Positions 7,837 through 21,028 of a stretch of 64,000 bases of DNA are shown here, piece after piece (the first letter of the stretch is position 1; each line of letters begins with the position of its first letter). The notes under the pieces are model-generated. The model saw only the letters and a list, made by a program, of their open reading frames with translations, did no database searches and had not been told where the DNA came from. The DNA is taken from assembly GCF_000761215.1 (NCBI RefSeq), contig NZ_CP009438.1:1458501-1522500 (forward strand), written 5' to 3'. This stretch comes from Streptomyces glaucescens. Lineage in GTDB: Bacteria > Actinomycetota > Actinomycetes > Streptomycetales > Streptomycetaceae. The translations under genes and the position numbers were made by a program.

Positions 7837-8808
7837 TCAGTGCCAGGGCAGCCGCCCGCGCCGCTCCCAGTATCCGCGCGGGTCCTCCGCCAGGGCCGCG
7901 AGGCGGGTGAGCTGGTCCTCGTCCAGGTCGACCACCGCGGCGTGCAGGTTGGAGGCGAGCTGGGCGGCCGTCGCGGCACCGGACAGGACGACACCCGCCC
8001 ACGGCTGCCGCAGGACGACGGCGAGGGCGACGGCGTCGCAGCCCAGGCCGGTCTCCCGGGCGACCGCCCGGAGCTCGGGCGGGGCGTGGGGCGCGGCGAG
8101 CCGGCCGTTGGCCATGCCCTCCTTGACGATCACCGTGAGTCCGGCGTCGTGGGCCTCGGCGAGGGCGGGGGCGGCGGAGGTCTCCAGGAGGTTGTACGTC
8201 GACTGGACGGTGCGGAACAGCGGCTCGCCGTCCACCGTCACGGCCAGCGCGGCGCGGATGGCGTCGGCCTGGGCGGGGCCGCTGGTGGAGAAGCCGACGG
8301 TGACTCCCTGCGCGGCGGCCTCGGCGAGGCGGGCGTGCAGGTCCTTGTCGGTCAGGGCCGGGCTGTCCGGGGTGACGGAGTGGATCTGGTACAGGTCGAG
8401 CCGGTCGCCGAGCAGGGCGGCGGTCTCGGCGCGCTGCCGCTCGTACGTCCCCGCGCCGTGGTCCTTGACCTCGTGCCGCTCGGCGTCGGTGGTCCACCCG
8501 GCGGTGTAGGTGTAGCCCCACTTGCTGCCGACGACGACGTCGTCGATCTCGGGGCGGGCGGCGAGCCAGCCGGCCAGGAACTCCTCGGAGCGGCCGTAGG
8601 AGCGGGCGACGTCGACGTAGCGCACGCCCTGCGCGTAGGCGGCGTCGAGAAGTTCGTGGGTGCGCTCGCGCAGCGCGTCGACGCTGCGGTCCTCGCCGAG
8701 GTCGCGGTCACGGCCCAGGTTGATGTAGCCGGGGCGGCCGACGGCGGCGAGACCCAGGCCGATGTGGCAGGTCGGGGTCGTCGCGGTGGAGAGACGGGCG
8801 AAGGGCAT
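7837..8808 (-). CDS. Aldo/keto reductase
   Basis: The 323-residue TIM-barrel protein shows the aldo/keto reductase tetrad: Asp66 and Tyr71 in DVARSYGRSEEF, Lys96 in VVVGSKWGYTY, and His143 in LYQIHSV. These enzymes reduce carbonyls with NADPH. The length and the YxIHS block resemble the MSR/Tas-like branch often annotated as oxidoreductases of unknown substrate. GGAG lies 7 bases before ATG 8808. It stands alone between argH and the TetR gene on the same strand. Confidence 0.88.
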   Translation of the reverse strand: MPFARLSTATTPTCHIGLGLAAVGRPGYINLGRDRDLGEDRSVDALRERTHELLDAAYAQGVRYVDVARSYGRSEEFLAGWLAARPEIDDVVVGSKWGYTYTAGWTTDAERHEVKDHGAGTYERQRAETAALLGDRLDLYQIHSVTPDSPALTDKDLHARLAEAAAQGVTVGFSTSGPAQADAIRAALAVTVDGEPLFRTVQSTYNLLETSAAPALAEAHDAGLTVIVKEGMANGRLAAPHAPPELRAVARETGLGCDAVALAVVLRQPWAGVVLSGAATAAQLASNLHAAVVDLDEDQLTRLAALAEDPRGYWERRGRLPWH

Positions 8809-8865
8809 CGCGGGCTCCGTTCGGTCGGCTGACTCCCGACCAACGTAACCCGCGACGCCCGTACG

Positions 8866-10494
<1,629 letters not shown>

Positions 10495-10500
10495 TTAGAC

Positions 10501-11094
<594 letters not shown>

Positions 11095-11150
11095 GCCCGA
11101 ACGGCCCAGCGGCACGGACGGCGGCCCGCTCCACCGCTAGCGTCGACGGC

Positions 11151-11852
11151 ATGCGCCCCGCCGTCGCCGCCGCCCTGTCCCTGCTCGCCTGCGCGTCCCT
11201 CACCGCCCTCGCTCCGCCGGGCGCGCCCACGCTGCCCGACCGGATGGCCGACACCGGCGGCGGCCGGCAGCTGATCACCGCCGTGGCACCGCGCGCCGGC
11301 GCCACGACCGGCACGGTCACCTGGTGGGAGCGGCGGGGCCCGCGCTGGGTGGCGAAGGGCTCGGCGCCCGCCCGGTTCGGCGCCAACGGCCTGGTCGAGG
11401 GCACCGTGCGCCGCCAGGGCACCCGCACCACCCCCACCGGGCTCTACGGCCTGCCGTACGCCTTCGGCACCGAGGCGGCGCCCCGCGGCACCAGCTACCC
11501 GTACCGTCCGGTCCGCCACGACTCCTGGTGGTGCCAGGACGACCGCTCCCGCGCCTACAACCGCTGGACCGAGCCCCGTCCGGCCGACTGCCGCGCGACC
11601 GAGGCGGAGCACCTGCCCTCCTACGGCACGCAGTACGCCCACGCGCTCGTCATCGGCTTCAACTACGACCAGCCGGTGCGCGGCCGCGGCGCCGGGATCT
11701 TCCTGCACGTCGACGGACGCGGCGCCACGGCCGGCTGCGTCTCGGTGCCCGCGGGCGCCATGCGCCGCATCCTCGCCTGGGCCGAGCCCGCCCGGCGCCC
11801 GCACATCGCGGTGGGCACGCTGAGCGGGCCGACGGCCGTCACCCGGTACTGA
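11151..11852 (+). CDS. Secreted L,D-transpeptidase-like (YkuD domain) protein
   Basis: The 233-residue protein has a short hydrophobic export signal (residues 1-24; Cys14 in SLLACAS could make it a lipoprotein, but the lipobox is imperfect). The catalytic block is IFLHVDGRGATAGCVSVP, with His186 and Cys196 matching the YkuD H...TxGC pattern. YkuD enzymes form 3-3 crosslinks in peptidoglycan or attach proteins to it. This short form lacks separate Ig-like or peptidoglycan-binding domains and belongs to the type often annotated as L,D-transpeptidase catalytic domain protein. It precedes the flavin electron-transfer genes on the same strand, but a 76-bp gap leaves operon membership uncertain. 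Confidence 0.82.
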   Translation: MRPAVAAALSLLACASLTALAPPGAPTLPDRMADTGGGRQLITAVAPRAGATTGTVTWWERRGPRWVAKGSAPARFGANGLVEGTVRRQGTRTTPTGLYGLPYAFGTEAAPRGTSYPYRPVRHDSWWCQDDRSRAYNRWTEPRPADCRATEAEHLPSYGTQYAHALVIGFNYDQPVRGRGAGIFLHVDGRGATAGCVSVPAGAMRRILAWAEPARRPHIAVGTLSGPTAVTRY

Positions 11853-11928
11853 ACACCCGCCCCGCCGCGCACGTATCTCTGGGCCGAGGGACCACGACAC
11901 ACCCGTTGCCCCCGTCCCCGGAGGAACC

Positions 11929-13311
11929 GTGACCACCACGCTCGCAGGCGGCCGTGCCGCCCGGCGCCAGACGATGCGCCGCATCCGCCCGCGCCGCTCC
12001 CCCGCGGTGCCGCTGCTGCTGGCCCTGTGGGCCGGGGCGGGCGCGGTGCTGTGGCTGTGGTGGCGCACCACCCCGGCCATCGCGGACACCACGGGACGGA
12101 TCATCGGCGCGGGACGGATCACCGGGCTGCTCGCGGGCTATCTGATGGCCCTGGTGGTGCTCCAGATGGCGCGGGTGCCCGCGCTGGAGCGGCGGGTGGG
12201 CTCCGACCGGGTCGCCCGCTGGCACGCGATGACCGGCCGCTACACGCTCTGCCTGGTCCTCGCGCACGTCTTCCTCGTCATGTGGGGGTACGCGCTCCAG
12301 GCCGGCCGGAGCCTCGGCGACATCGTCACGCAGACCGTGGAGTCGGTGACCCAGCTGCCCGACATGGGCAAGGCCGCGATCGGCACCGGTCTGCTGCTGC
12401 TCATCGGGCTGCTCTCGGCCGGCGGGGTCCGCCGCAGGCTGCCGTACGACGCCTGGTACCACGTGCACCTGCTGACGTACGCGGCGGTCTACCTGACGTT
12501 CTGGCACCAGATCAGCACCGGCAACGACTTCGCCGTGGAGCCCGTCGCGAAGACGTTCTGGTACGGGCTGTACGGCGCGGTCACCGCGCTCGTCGTCTGG
12601 TACCGGATCCTCACCCCGGTCCGCCTCAACCTGAAGCACCGGATGCGGGTCGAGGCGGTGATCGAGGAGACCCCCGGGATCGTGTCGGTGCTGATCGGCG
12701 GGCGGAAGCTGCACCGGATGGGCGCGGAGGCCGGGCAGTTCTTCCGCTGGCGGTTCCTCGCCCCGGGCATGCGCTTCAGCTCCCACCCGTACTCCCTGTC
12801 GGCTGCACCCCGCCCGGGCATGCTGCGGATCACCGTGAAGGCGATCGGCGACCACAGCGCCCGGCTGCGCGAACTGGCCCCCGGCACCCGGGTGTGGGCG
12901 GAGGGCCCGTACGGGGCGCTCACCGCGCAGCGCCGCAGCCGCGGCAAGGTGCTGCTGGTGGCGGGCGGGGTCGGCATCACCCCGATGCGGGCCCTGTTCG
13001 AGACGCTCCCCGGGGCGGCCGGTGACATCACCCTCCTCTACCGGGCCAACAGCACCCAGGACCTGGCGCTGTGGGACGAACTGGCCGCCATCGCCGACGA
13101 GCGGGGCGCGCGGCTGATGTACGCGGTGAACAGTCCGGACGGGGCCCGCCCGGACATCTCCGCGGAGCGGCTGCGGGAGAAGGTGCCCGGCATCGACAAG
13201 CACGACGTCTTCCTGTGCGGCCCGCCCGGTTTCGCGCAGTCCGTGTACGAGGCGCTGCGCGGCGCGGGGGTGCCCGCGCGCCGTATCCACCACGAGTCGT
13301 TCGAGATGTGA
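11929..13311 (+). CDS. Ferric reductase-like membrane flavoprotein (NAD(P)H:quinone/heme electron transfer)
   Basis: The 460-residue protein has about six membrane helices (residues 30-225) with heme-ligand candidates His99, His113, His178, His180 and His193. A cytosolic ferredoxin-NADP reductase module follows: FAD site HPYSLSAAP (286-294), nucleotide site GGVGITPMRAL (346-356) and CGPPGF near 437. It would carry electrons from cytosolic NAD(P)H across the membrane. GTG 11929 is preceded by GGAGGAA. The next two genes, 30 and 1 bases after each previous stop, encode an exported FMN carrier and the enzyme that flavinylates it, so this protein is the likely electron donor to that carrier. Confidence 0.88.
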   Translation: MTTTLAGGRAARRQTMRRIRPRRSPAVPLLLALWAGAGAVLWLWWRTTPAIADTTGRIIGAGRITGLLAGYLMALVVLQMARVPALERRVGSDRVARWHAMTGRYTLCLVLAHVFLVMWGYALQAGRSLGDIVTQTVESVTQLPDMGKAAIGTGLLLLIGLLSAGGVRRRLPYDAWYHVHLLTYAAVYLTFWHQISTGNDFAVEPVAKTFWYGLYGAVTALVVWYRILTPVRLNLKHRMRVEAVIEETPGIVSVLIGGRKLHRMGAEAGQFFRWRFLAPGMRFSSHPYSLSAAPRPGMLRITVKAIGDHSARLRELAPGTRVWAEGPYGALTAQRRSRGKVLLVAGGVGITPMRALFETLPGAAGDITLLYRANSTQDLALWDELAAIADERGARLMYAVNSPDGARPDISAERLREKVPGIDKHDVFLCGPPGFAQSVYEALRGAGVPARRIHHESFEM

Positions 13312-13341
13312 GCGACGGCCACCCCAGGAGCCTGCTCAGCC

Positions 13342-14103
13342 ATGAGGAAGAGTCACCCGATCCGGCGTGCCCTGCTCGCCACCGCCGCCACGGTGTCCGG
13401 CATCGTGCTGCTGCTGTCACTGAAACCGGCGACCGACCCGGCCTCGGCGGCCGGCGGCGCCGCACCCCAGCCGACGGCGGCGGGGCCGGCCGCCCCAGGG
13501 GGCGCCGCGGCCACGCGCACCGCCACGGTCACCGGCGACGCGGTCCGCACGCAGTACGGCCCGGTCCAGGTCCGGGTCACCGTCAGCGGCGGCCGCATCA
13601 CCGAGGCCGCGGCGGTCCAGGCGCCCGAGGGCGGCCGCAGCGGCCAGATCACCGCCGACGCCGTGCCCCGCCTCAACCAGGCCGCCGTCGCCGCCGGCAG
13701 CGCGGACATCGACGCCGTCTCCGGAGCGACCTACACCAGCACCGGCTACCGGCAGTCCCTCCAGTCCGCCCTGGACCGGATGGGCGGCGCGAACACCGGG
13801 ACCGGAGCCGGGACCGGCACGCAGACCGGGGCGCGCACCGTGACCGGTGCCGCCGCCCAGACCCGGTACGGCCCGGTCCAGGTCCGGATCACCGTCAGCG
13901 GCGGGCGGATCACCCAGGCCGCGGCGGTCCGGGCGCCGGACGGCGGCCGCAGCGGCCAGATCAGCGCCGACGCCGTGCCCCGCCTCGACCGGGCCGCCGT
14001 CGCCGCCGGCAGCGCGGACATCGACGCCGTCTCCGGAGCGACCTACACCAGCACCGGCTACCGGCAGTCCCTCCAGTCCGCCCTGGACCAGCTCGGTGAG
14101 TGA
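13342..14103 (+). CDS. Exported protein with two tandem FMN-binding (flavinylated) domains
   Basis: The 253-residue protein has an N-terminal signal/anchor (residues 8-28) and an Ala/Pro-rich linker. Two nearly identical FMN-bind domains follow (about 60-148 and 165-253). Each ends in DAVSGATYTSTGYRQSL; Thr130 and Thr234 fit the D-x-x-S-G-A-T target of ApbE, to which FMN is joined by a phosphoester. Single-domain versions with this neighbourhood are the usual form I recall. The two domains are also nearly identical in DNA (about 13,550-13,790 and 13,853-14,096), so the duplication is recent or maintained by conversion. It would act as an extracytoplasmic two-flavin relay fed by the membrane reductase just upstream. 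Confidence 0.88.
   Translation: MRKSHPIRRALLATAATVSGIVLLLSLKPATDPASAAGGAAPQPTAAGPAAPGGAAATRTATVTGDAVRTQYGPVQVRVTVSGGRITEAAAVQAPEGGRSGQITADAVPRLNQAAVAAGSADIDAVSGATYTSTGYRQSLQSALDRMGGANTGTGAGTGTQTGARTVTGAAAQTRYGPVQVRITVSGGRITQAAAVRAPDGGRSGQISADAVPRLDRAAVAAGSADIDAVSGATYTSTGYRQSLQSALDQLGE
13550..14096 (+). repeat. Internal gene duplication: two FMN-binding domain copies
   Basis: The DNA coding for the first domain (about 13,550-13,790) is repeated with few changes at about 13,853-14,096, with a period close to 309 bp including a Gly/Thr-rich linker. The last 60 or so bases of each copy are almost identical. Confidence 0.8.
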
Positions 14104-14104
14104 C

Positions 14105-14884
14105 GTGACACAGGCTCCCGCCGCGGTGCGCCGGACGGAGGAGGCGATGGGGACCGTCTTCTCCTTCGACGTCCGCGGCGGGGACCCCCGCACCGTGCGT
14201 GCCGCCCTCGACGAGGCGGTCGCCGGACTGCACCGGGCCGACGCGGTGTTCAGCACCTACCGCGAGGACAGCCAGCTGTCCCGGCTGGCCCGCGGTGAGC
14301 TGACCGTCGCGCAGTGCGACCCGGAGGTCGCCGAGGTGCTCCGGCTGGGCGCCGAGGCGGAGCGGATCACCGGCGGCTGGTTCAGCACCACCTGGCGGGG
14401 CCGGCTCGACGCGACCGGCATCGTCAAGGGCTGGGCGGTCGAACGGGCGGCCCGGACGCTGGCGGCGGCCGGGGCGAGCGGGGTCAGCGTCAACGGCGGC
14501 GGCGATGTGCAGCTGCTGGGGGTGCCGGGGACCGCGCGGCCCTGGCGGGTGGGTGTCGCGGACCCCCTGCGGCCGGGCGGACTCGCCGCGGTCGTCTCCT
14601 CGGCCGGCACGGCCGAACTGGCCGTCGCCACCTCCGGCACCGCCGAACGCGGCGCCCACATCGTCGATCCCCGCACAGGCAGGCCGGCCATGACCGACCT
14701 GCTCGCGGTCACCGTCGTGGCTCCCCGCCTCACCTGGGCCGACTGCTGGGCGACGGCCGCCTTCGCGATGGGCGCCAGACAGGGCCTGGCCTGGCTGGAG
14801 TCCCTGCCGGAGACGGAGGCCCTGCTGATCACGGCGGGCGACGAGGTGCGCTGCACGGGGGGACTGGCCTCCCGGCTCGGCTGA
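14105..14884 (+). CDS. apbE: FAD:protein FMN transferase
   Basis: The 259-residue ApbE protein moves FMN from FAD onto Thr of the SGAT motif in target proteins. Family motifs are present: AMGTVFSFDV (14-23), LDATGIVKGWAVERA (101-115, Lys108), VNGGGDVQLLG (129-139), VATSGT (174-179) and HIVDPRTGRPA (185-195). It is shorter than enterobacterial ApbE and has no export signal, so flavinylation may occur in the cytoplasm before export, or the protein may use an unrecognised route. GTG 14105 starts one base after the stop of the double FMN-binding gene, so the two are translationally coupled and its substrate is almost surely that protein. Confidence 0.92.
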   Translation: MTQAPAAVRRTEEAMGTVFSFDVRGGDPRTVRAALDEAVAGLHRADAVFSTYREDSQLSRLARGELTVAQCDPEVAEVLRLGAEAERITGGWFSTTWRGRLDATGIVKGWAVERAARTLAAAGASGVSVNGGGDVQLLGVPGTARPWRVGVADPLRPGGLAAVVSSAGTAELAVATSGTAERGAHIVDPRTGRPAMTDLLAVTVVAPRLTWADCWATAAFAMGARQGLAWLESLPETEALLITAGDEVRCTGGLASRLG

Positions 14885-14888
14885 GCGG

Positions 14889-14904
14889 GCCACCCCGGGG
14901 TGGC
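14889..14904. terminator. Palindrome between convergent apbE and argR
   Basis: GCCACCCCGGGGTGGC is a perfect 16-bp palindrome in the 66-bp convergent gap. It can fold as a short hairpin on either strand and may terminate both transcripts. There is no T-run. Confidence 0.4.
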
Positions 14905-14950
14905 GGGAACGGCGCGGCACCGCCCGCGGACCGGCGCCCGCCGGACGGGG

Positions 14951-15490
14951 TCAGTTCCCGTTCTGGGCCAGCCGCAGCAGATGGTCGGCGAGTGCCTGCC
15001 CGCCGTCCGGCCGCCGGGAGATCAGCAGCAGCGTGTCGTCACCGGCGATCGTGCCCAGGATGTCGTGCAGCTCCGCCTGGTCGATCGCCGAGGCGAGGAA
15101 CTGTGCCGCCCCCGGCGGCGTCCGCAGGACCACGAGATTCGCGGAGGCCTCCGCGGAGATCAGCAGCTCCTGTGAGAGCCGCCGCATCCGCTCCTCCTTG
15201 GCCGACTCCCCGAGCGGCGCCCGGGGCGTCCGGAAGCCCCCTTCGCTGGGCACCGCGTAGATCAGGTCGCCGTCGGTGTTGCGGATCTTCACCGCGTTCA
15301 GCTCGTCCAGGTCCCGGGAGAGCGTCGCCTGCGTGACGGTCAGCCCGTCGTCGGCGAGCAGCTTCGCCAACTGGCTCTGGCTGCGCACCGGCTGCCGGTT
15401 GAGGATGTCCACGATCCGGCGGTGCCGTGCGGTGCGGGTCTGCGGCACGGCAGGCCCGGCGGTCTGCTCGTGATCCTGCGCCTGGCTCAT
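14951..15490 (-). CDS. argR: Arginine repressor
   Basis: The 179-residue protein has the ArgR winged-helix N-domain ([18 protein letters not shown] then [15 protein letters not shown]) and the C-terminal oligomerisation and arginine-binding domain ending in [12 protein letters not shown]. With arginine it forms hexamers that bind ARG boxes. It is the last gene of argC-J-B-D-R, so it shuts off its own operon through the boxes upstream of argC and probably also argH. ATG 15490 lies 7 bases beyond the argD stop. Confidence 0.95.
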   Translation of the reverse strand: MSQAQDHEQTAGPAVPQTRTARHRRIVDILNRQPVRSQSQLAKLLADDGLTVTQATLSRDLDELNAVKIRNTDGDLIYAVPSEGGFRTPRAPLGESAKEERMRRLSQELLISAEASANLVVLRTPPGAAQFLASAIDQAELHDILGTIAGDDTLLLISRRPDGGQALADHLLRLAQNGN

Positions 15491-15497
15491 CGTCGTC

Positions 15498-16690
<1,193 letters not shown>

Positions 16691-16694
<4 letters not shown>

Positions 16695-17602
16695 GACTCC
16701 CCCTGCCCGTGCGGCTTCTCGTCGGGCACGACCATCGTGCCGATGCCCTCGTCGGTGAAGATCTCCAGCAGGATCGAGTGCTGGACCCGGCCGTCGATGA
16801 CGCGGGCGGTGGTGACGCCGTTGCGCACGGCGTGCAGGCAGCCCTCCATCTTCGGCACCATGCCGGAGGACAGCTCGGGGAGCAGTTTCTCCAGCTGGGA
16901 GGCGGTGAGGCGGCTGATCACCTCATCGCTGTCCGGCCAGTCCTCGTACAGTCCCTCGACGTCCGTGAGGACCATCAGGGTCTCGGCGCCCAGCGCCGCA
17001 GCGAGTGCCGCAGCCGCCGTATCAGCATTGACGTTGTAGACATGTCCGTCGTCCTGGGAGCGGGCGATCGAGGAGACGACGGGGATGCGCCCGTCGGCGA
17101 GCAGGGCCTCGATCGCGCCCGTGTCGATGTCGGTGATCTCGCCCACCCGGCCGATGTCGACGAGTTCCCCGTCGATCTCCGGCCGGTGCCTGGTGGCGGT
17201 GATGGTGTGCGCGTCCTCGCCGGTGAGGCCGACGGCGAGCGGGCCGTGCTGGTTGAGCAGCCCGACCAGCTCGCGCTGCACCTGCCCGGCCAGCACCATG
17301 CGGACCACGTCCATGGCGTCCTCGGTGGTGACCCGCAGGCCCGCCTTGAACTCGCTGACGATGCCGTGCCGGTCGAGGGCGGCGCTGATCTGCGGGCCCC
17401 CGCCGTGCACGACGACCGGCTTGAGACCGGCGTGGTGCAGGAAGACCACGTCCTGGGCGAAGGCGGCCTTCAGCTCCTCGTCGACCATGGCGTTGCCGCC
17501 GAACTTGATGACGACGGTCTTGCCGTTGTGCCGGACCAGCCAGGGCAGCGCCTCGATGAGGATCTGGGCCTTGGGGAGCGCGGTGTGCTTGCGAGTGCTC
17601 AT
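16691..17602 (-). CDS. argB: Acetylglutamate kinase
   Basis: The 303-residue amino acid kinase phosphorylates N-acetylglutamate, the second step of arginine synthesis. Visible motifs are VIKFGGNAM (31-39, Lys33), [10 protein letters not shown] for substrate, and [17 protein letters not shown] for ATP binding. The N-terminal extension ([17 protein letters not shown]) is the helix found in arginine-inhibited hexameric enzymes, so feedback inhibition by arginine is expected. ATG 17602 overlaps the argJ stop (ATGA). Confidence 0.96.
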
Positions 17603-18750
17603 GAGGAGTAGGCGCTGTTCTCGTGGACGTAGTCGGCGGTGAGGTCGTTGGTCCAGATCGTGGCGGTCTCGGCGCCCGCGGCGAGGTCGGCGACGATGTG
17701 CACCTCGCGGTAGCGCATGTCGACCTTGTCGCGGTCCTCGCCGACGGAGCCGTTCTTGCAGACCCAGACGCCGTTGATGGCGACGTTCAGCCGGTCCGGC
17801 TCGAACGCGGCCCGGGTCGTGCCGATCGCGGAGAGCACCCGGCCCCAGTTGGGGTCCTCGCCGTGGATGGCGCACTTGAGGAGGTTGTTGCGGGCGATGG
17901 AGCGGCCCACCTCGACGGCGTCGTCCTCGGTCGCGGCGTTGATCACCTCGACCCTGATGTCCTTGCTGGCGCCCTCGGCGTCCCGGATCAGCTGCTGGCC
18001 GAGGTCGTCGCAGACGGCCCGTACGGCCGCGGCGAACGCGTCGTACCCGGGGCTGACGCCGGAGGCTCCGGAGGCCAGCAGCAGCACGGTGTCGTTGGTC
18101 GACATGCAGCCGTCGGAGTCGACGCGGTCGAAGGTCGTGCGCGTCGCCGCGCGCAGCGCCTTGTCGAGGGTGGCGCTGTCCAGGTCGGCGTCGGTGGTGA
18201 GCACCACCAGCATGGTGGCCAGGCCCGGGGCGAGCATGCCGGCGCCCTTGGCCATGCCGCCGACGGTCCAGCCGTCCCTGGTCACCACCGACGTCTTGTG
18301 GACGGTGTCGGTGGTCTTGATGGCGATGGCCGCCTTCTCGCCACCGTGCTCGGACAGTTCCCGCGCGGCCTTCTCGATGCCCGGCAGGAGCTTGTCCATG
18401 GGCAGCAGGACACCGATGAGGCCGGTCGACGCGACGGCGACCTCGCCCGCGCCGATGTCCAGCACCTCGGCGGCCTTCTCGGCGGTGGCGTGGGTGTCCT
18501 GGAAGCCCTTGGGGCCGGTGCAGGCGTTGGCGCCACCGGAGTTGAGGACGACGGCGGTCAGCTCGCCGGCCTTGAGGACCTGCTCGGACCAGAGCACGGG
18601 GGCGGCCTTGACGCGGTTGGAGGTGAAGACGCCCGCGGCGGCGCGGCGCGGCCCGGTGTTGACCACGAGGGCCAGGTCGGGATTGCCGTTCTCCTTGATC
18701 CCGGCGGCGATGCCCGCCGCCTGGAATCCCTTGGCTGCCGTGACGCTCAC
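17599..18750 (-). CDS. argJ: Glutamate N-acetyltransferase / ornithine acetyltransferase
   Basis: The 383-residue enzyme recycles acetyl groups from N-acetylornithine to glutamate and may also use acetyl-CoA if bifunctional. The autoproteolysis block [14 protein letters not shown] (168-181) contains Thr179, the nucleophile freed when the precursor splits into alpha and beta chains. [13 protein letters not shown] (108-120) forms the oxyanion region. GTG 18750 is the start. A 112-bp gap with a strong hairpin separates it from argC, unlike the overlapping genes downstream. Confidence 0.95.
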   Translation of the reverse strand: MSVTAAKGFQAAGIAAGIKENGNPDLALVVNTGPRRAAAGVFTSNRVKAAPVLWSEQVLKAGELTAVVLNSGGANACTGPKGFQDTHATAEKAAEVLDIGAGEVAVASTGLIGVLLPMDKLLPGIEKAARELSEHGGEKAAIAIKTTDTVHKTSVVTRDGWTVGGMAKGAGMLAPGLATMLVVLTTDADLDSATLDKALRAATRTTFDRVDSDGCMSTNDTVLLLASGASGVSPGYDAFAAAVRAVCDDLGQQLIRDAEGASKDIRVEVINAATEDDAVEVGRSIARNNLLKCAIHGEDPNWGRVLSAIGTTRAAFEPDRLNVAINGVWVCKNGSVGEDRDKVDMRYREVHIVADLAAGAETATIWTNDLTADYVHENSAYSS

Positions 18751-18804
18751 TGCATCTCCTCGTTCGCTTCTTCGCCCGTGCGGCGCGGGGGTGCGGTCGT
18801 CGTC

Positions 18805-18828
18805 GCCCGCGGCCCGGTGGCCGCGGGC
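18805..18828 (-). other. Perfect hairpin inside the argC-argJ gap
   Basis: GCCCGCGGCC (18805-18814) pairs perfectly with GGCCGCGGGC (18819-18828) around a 4-base loop, within the only long gap of the arg operon. It may attenuate, stabilise the argC message end, or serve as a processing point; no T-run follows. Confidence 0.5.
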
Positions 18829-18862
18829 GCTCCCGCGGGCGCGGCGGGGAGGTGTCCCCGGC

Positions 18863-19943
<1,081 letters not shown>

Positions 19944-20047
19944 TCACGGCCCACCCGGCCGCCGGGGCGCGGAACGTCCTTGCCCGCCCGACGATCAAGG
20001 AGTTAGGGTCCCCGGGCACGTTCGGGGGGACCAGGCAGGCGGGGGAC

Positions 20048-20764
20048 ATGACGGAACACGGGCAGAGCACGGGCGCGCCCGCACGGCGGCCGAGTCCATG
20101 GGCACAGGCGGTCACGGCCCTGGCGCTGGTGGGGGCGCTCGGCATCGGGCTGTGGACCGTGCAGCAGACGTCGCCCTCGTCCGCGGCCCCGGACGGCACC
20201 CCGTCGCCGGCCGCCTGCTCCAGCGGGGACAGCGCCGGGCAGACCTCGTCCCGGCGCGTCACCGGGGCGCAGCTGTGCGAGGCCCTGAACCGTTCCGACC
20301 TCGCCGAACTGCTGGGCACGCCCGGGCAGGCCGCCAAGACCGCGAACGGCAGTGACGGCTCCTTCCGGACGGGCGGCGGCACGGAGATCGCCACCCCGTC
20401 CGCGCAGGTCGAGTTCGACACCTACACGGTGACGCTGGCGGCCACGTACGACCGTCTTCCGGTGGCCGGGTCCGCCAGGCTCCTGGGGCCCGAGGCACGG
20501 CAGCGGACGTTCCTGGGCCGCCCGGCCGTCCTGTACTCCAGCCGCACCATCAGCGTCAGCTTCCGTCTCGACGGCGGCGACTCGCGCAGCGAGCCCGGCG
20601 TCCCGGCCCGGGTGGTGTCCGTGGCGCGGGACGCCGCGGACAGCGGCGGTTCCTTCGAGGTGAGCCTGTGGCGCGCGGACGGCGGGGTGCCGGACGACGC
20701 GGTGCTGCTGCGCGTCGCCGGGAAGGTCCTGCCGACGGTTCCCCGGTGGGCCGGCGGCGCGTGA
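20048..20764 (+). CDS. Membrane-anchored secreted protein, DUF6215-like
   Basis: The 238-residue protein has a short cytoplasmic lead, one membrane segment (about 21-41) and an extracellular domain of mixed beta pattern containing SRRVTGAQLCEALNRSDLAELLG, where Cys281-equivalent positions are few (Cys near 58 and 82). The block GGGTEIATPSAQVEFDTYTVTL resembles the actinomycete DUF6215 family as I remember it. No function is known. It is divergent from argC, and a G-rich sequence precedes ATG 20048. Confidence 0.7.
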   Translation: MTEHGQSTGAPARRPSPWAQAVTALALVGALGIGLWTVQQTSPSSAAPDGTPSPAACSSGDSAGQTSSRRVTGAQLCEALNRSDLAELLGTPGQAAKTANGSDGSFRTGGGTEIATPSAQVEFDTYTVTLAATYDRLPVAGSARLLGPEARQRTFLGRPAVLYSSRTISVSFRLDGGDSRSEPGVPARVVSVARDAADSGGSFEVSLWRADGGVPDDAVLLRVAGKVLPTVPRWAGGA

Positions 20765-21028
20765 GGACGGCTCGCCCCACCGCGGCGTTCGCGCCGCACG
20801 GAACCCCCTGACGGCCGCCGCCGGGCCCCGCGACGGCCGAGCGTTCCGCGCGCGCCGTGCTGGACTGCCACGCCGCCCGGCCGGGCCCCGCGACGGCCGC
20901 GAACCGCGGCGGCGGGCCGCCCTGCCGCGCGGGCGGCCACGCGCAGGGGGACGCCGGTCTCCGGCACCGCACGCCCGTCCAGGTGCGGGCCGCCGCACCG
21001 GGACGGCGGCCCGCGCACCGGCCCGGCG

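Noticed and set aside
20822..20900. Repeated CCGGGCCCCGCGACGGCCG in the gap after the DUF6215-like gene
   Set aside because: It is a 19-bp match in very G+C-rich DNA. It may be chance or an old duplication, and no other structure supports it.
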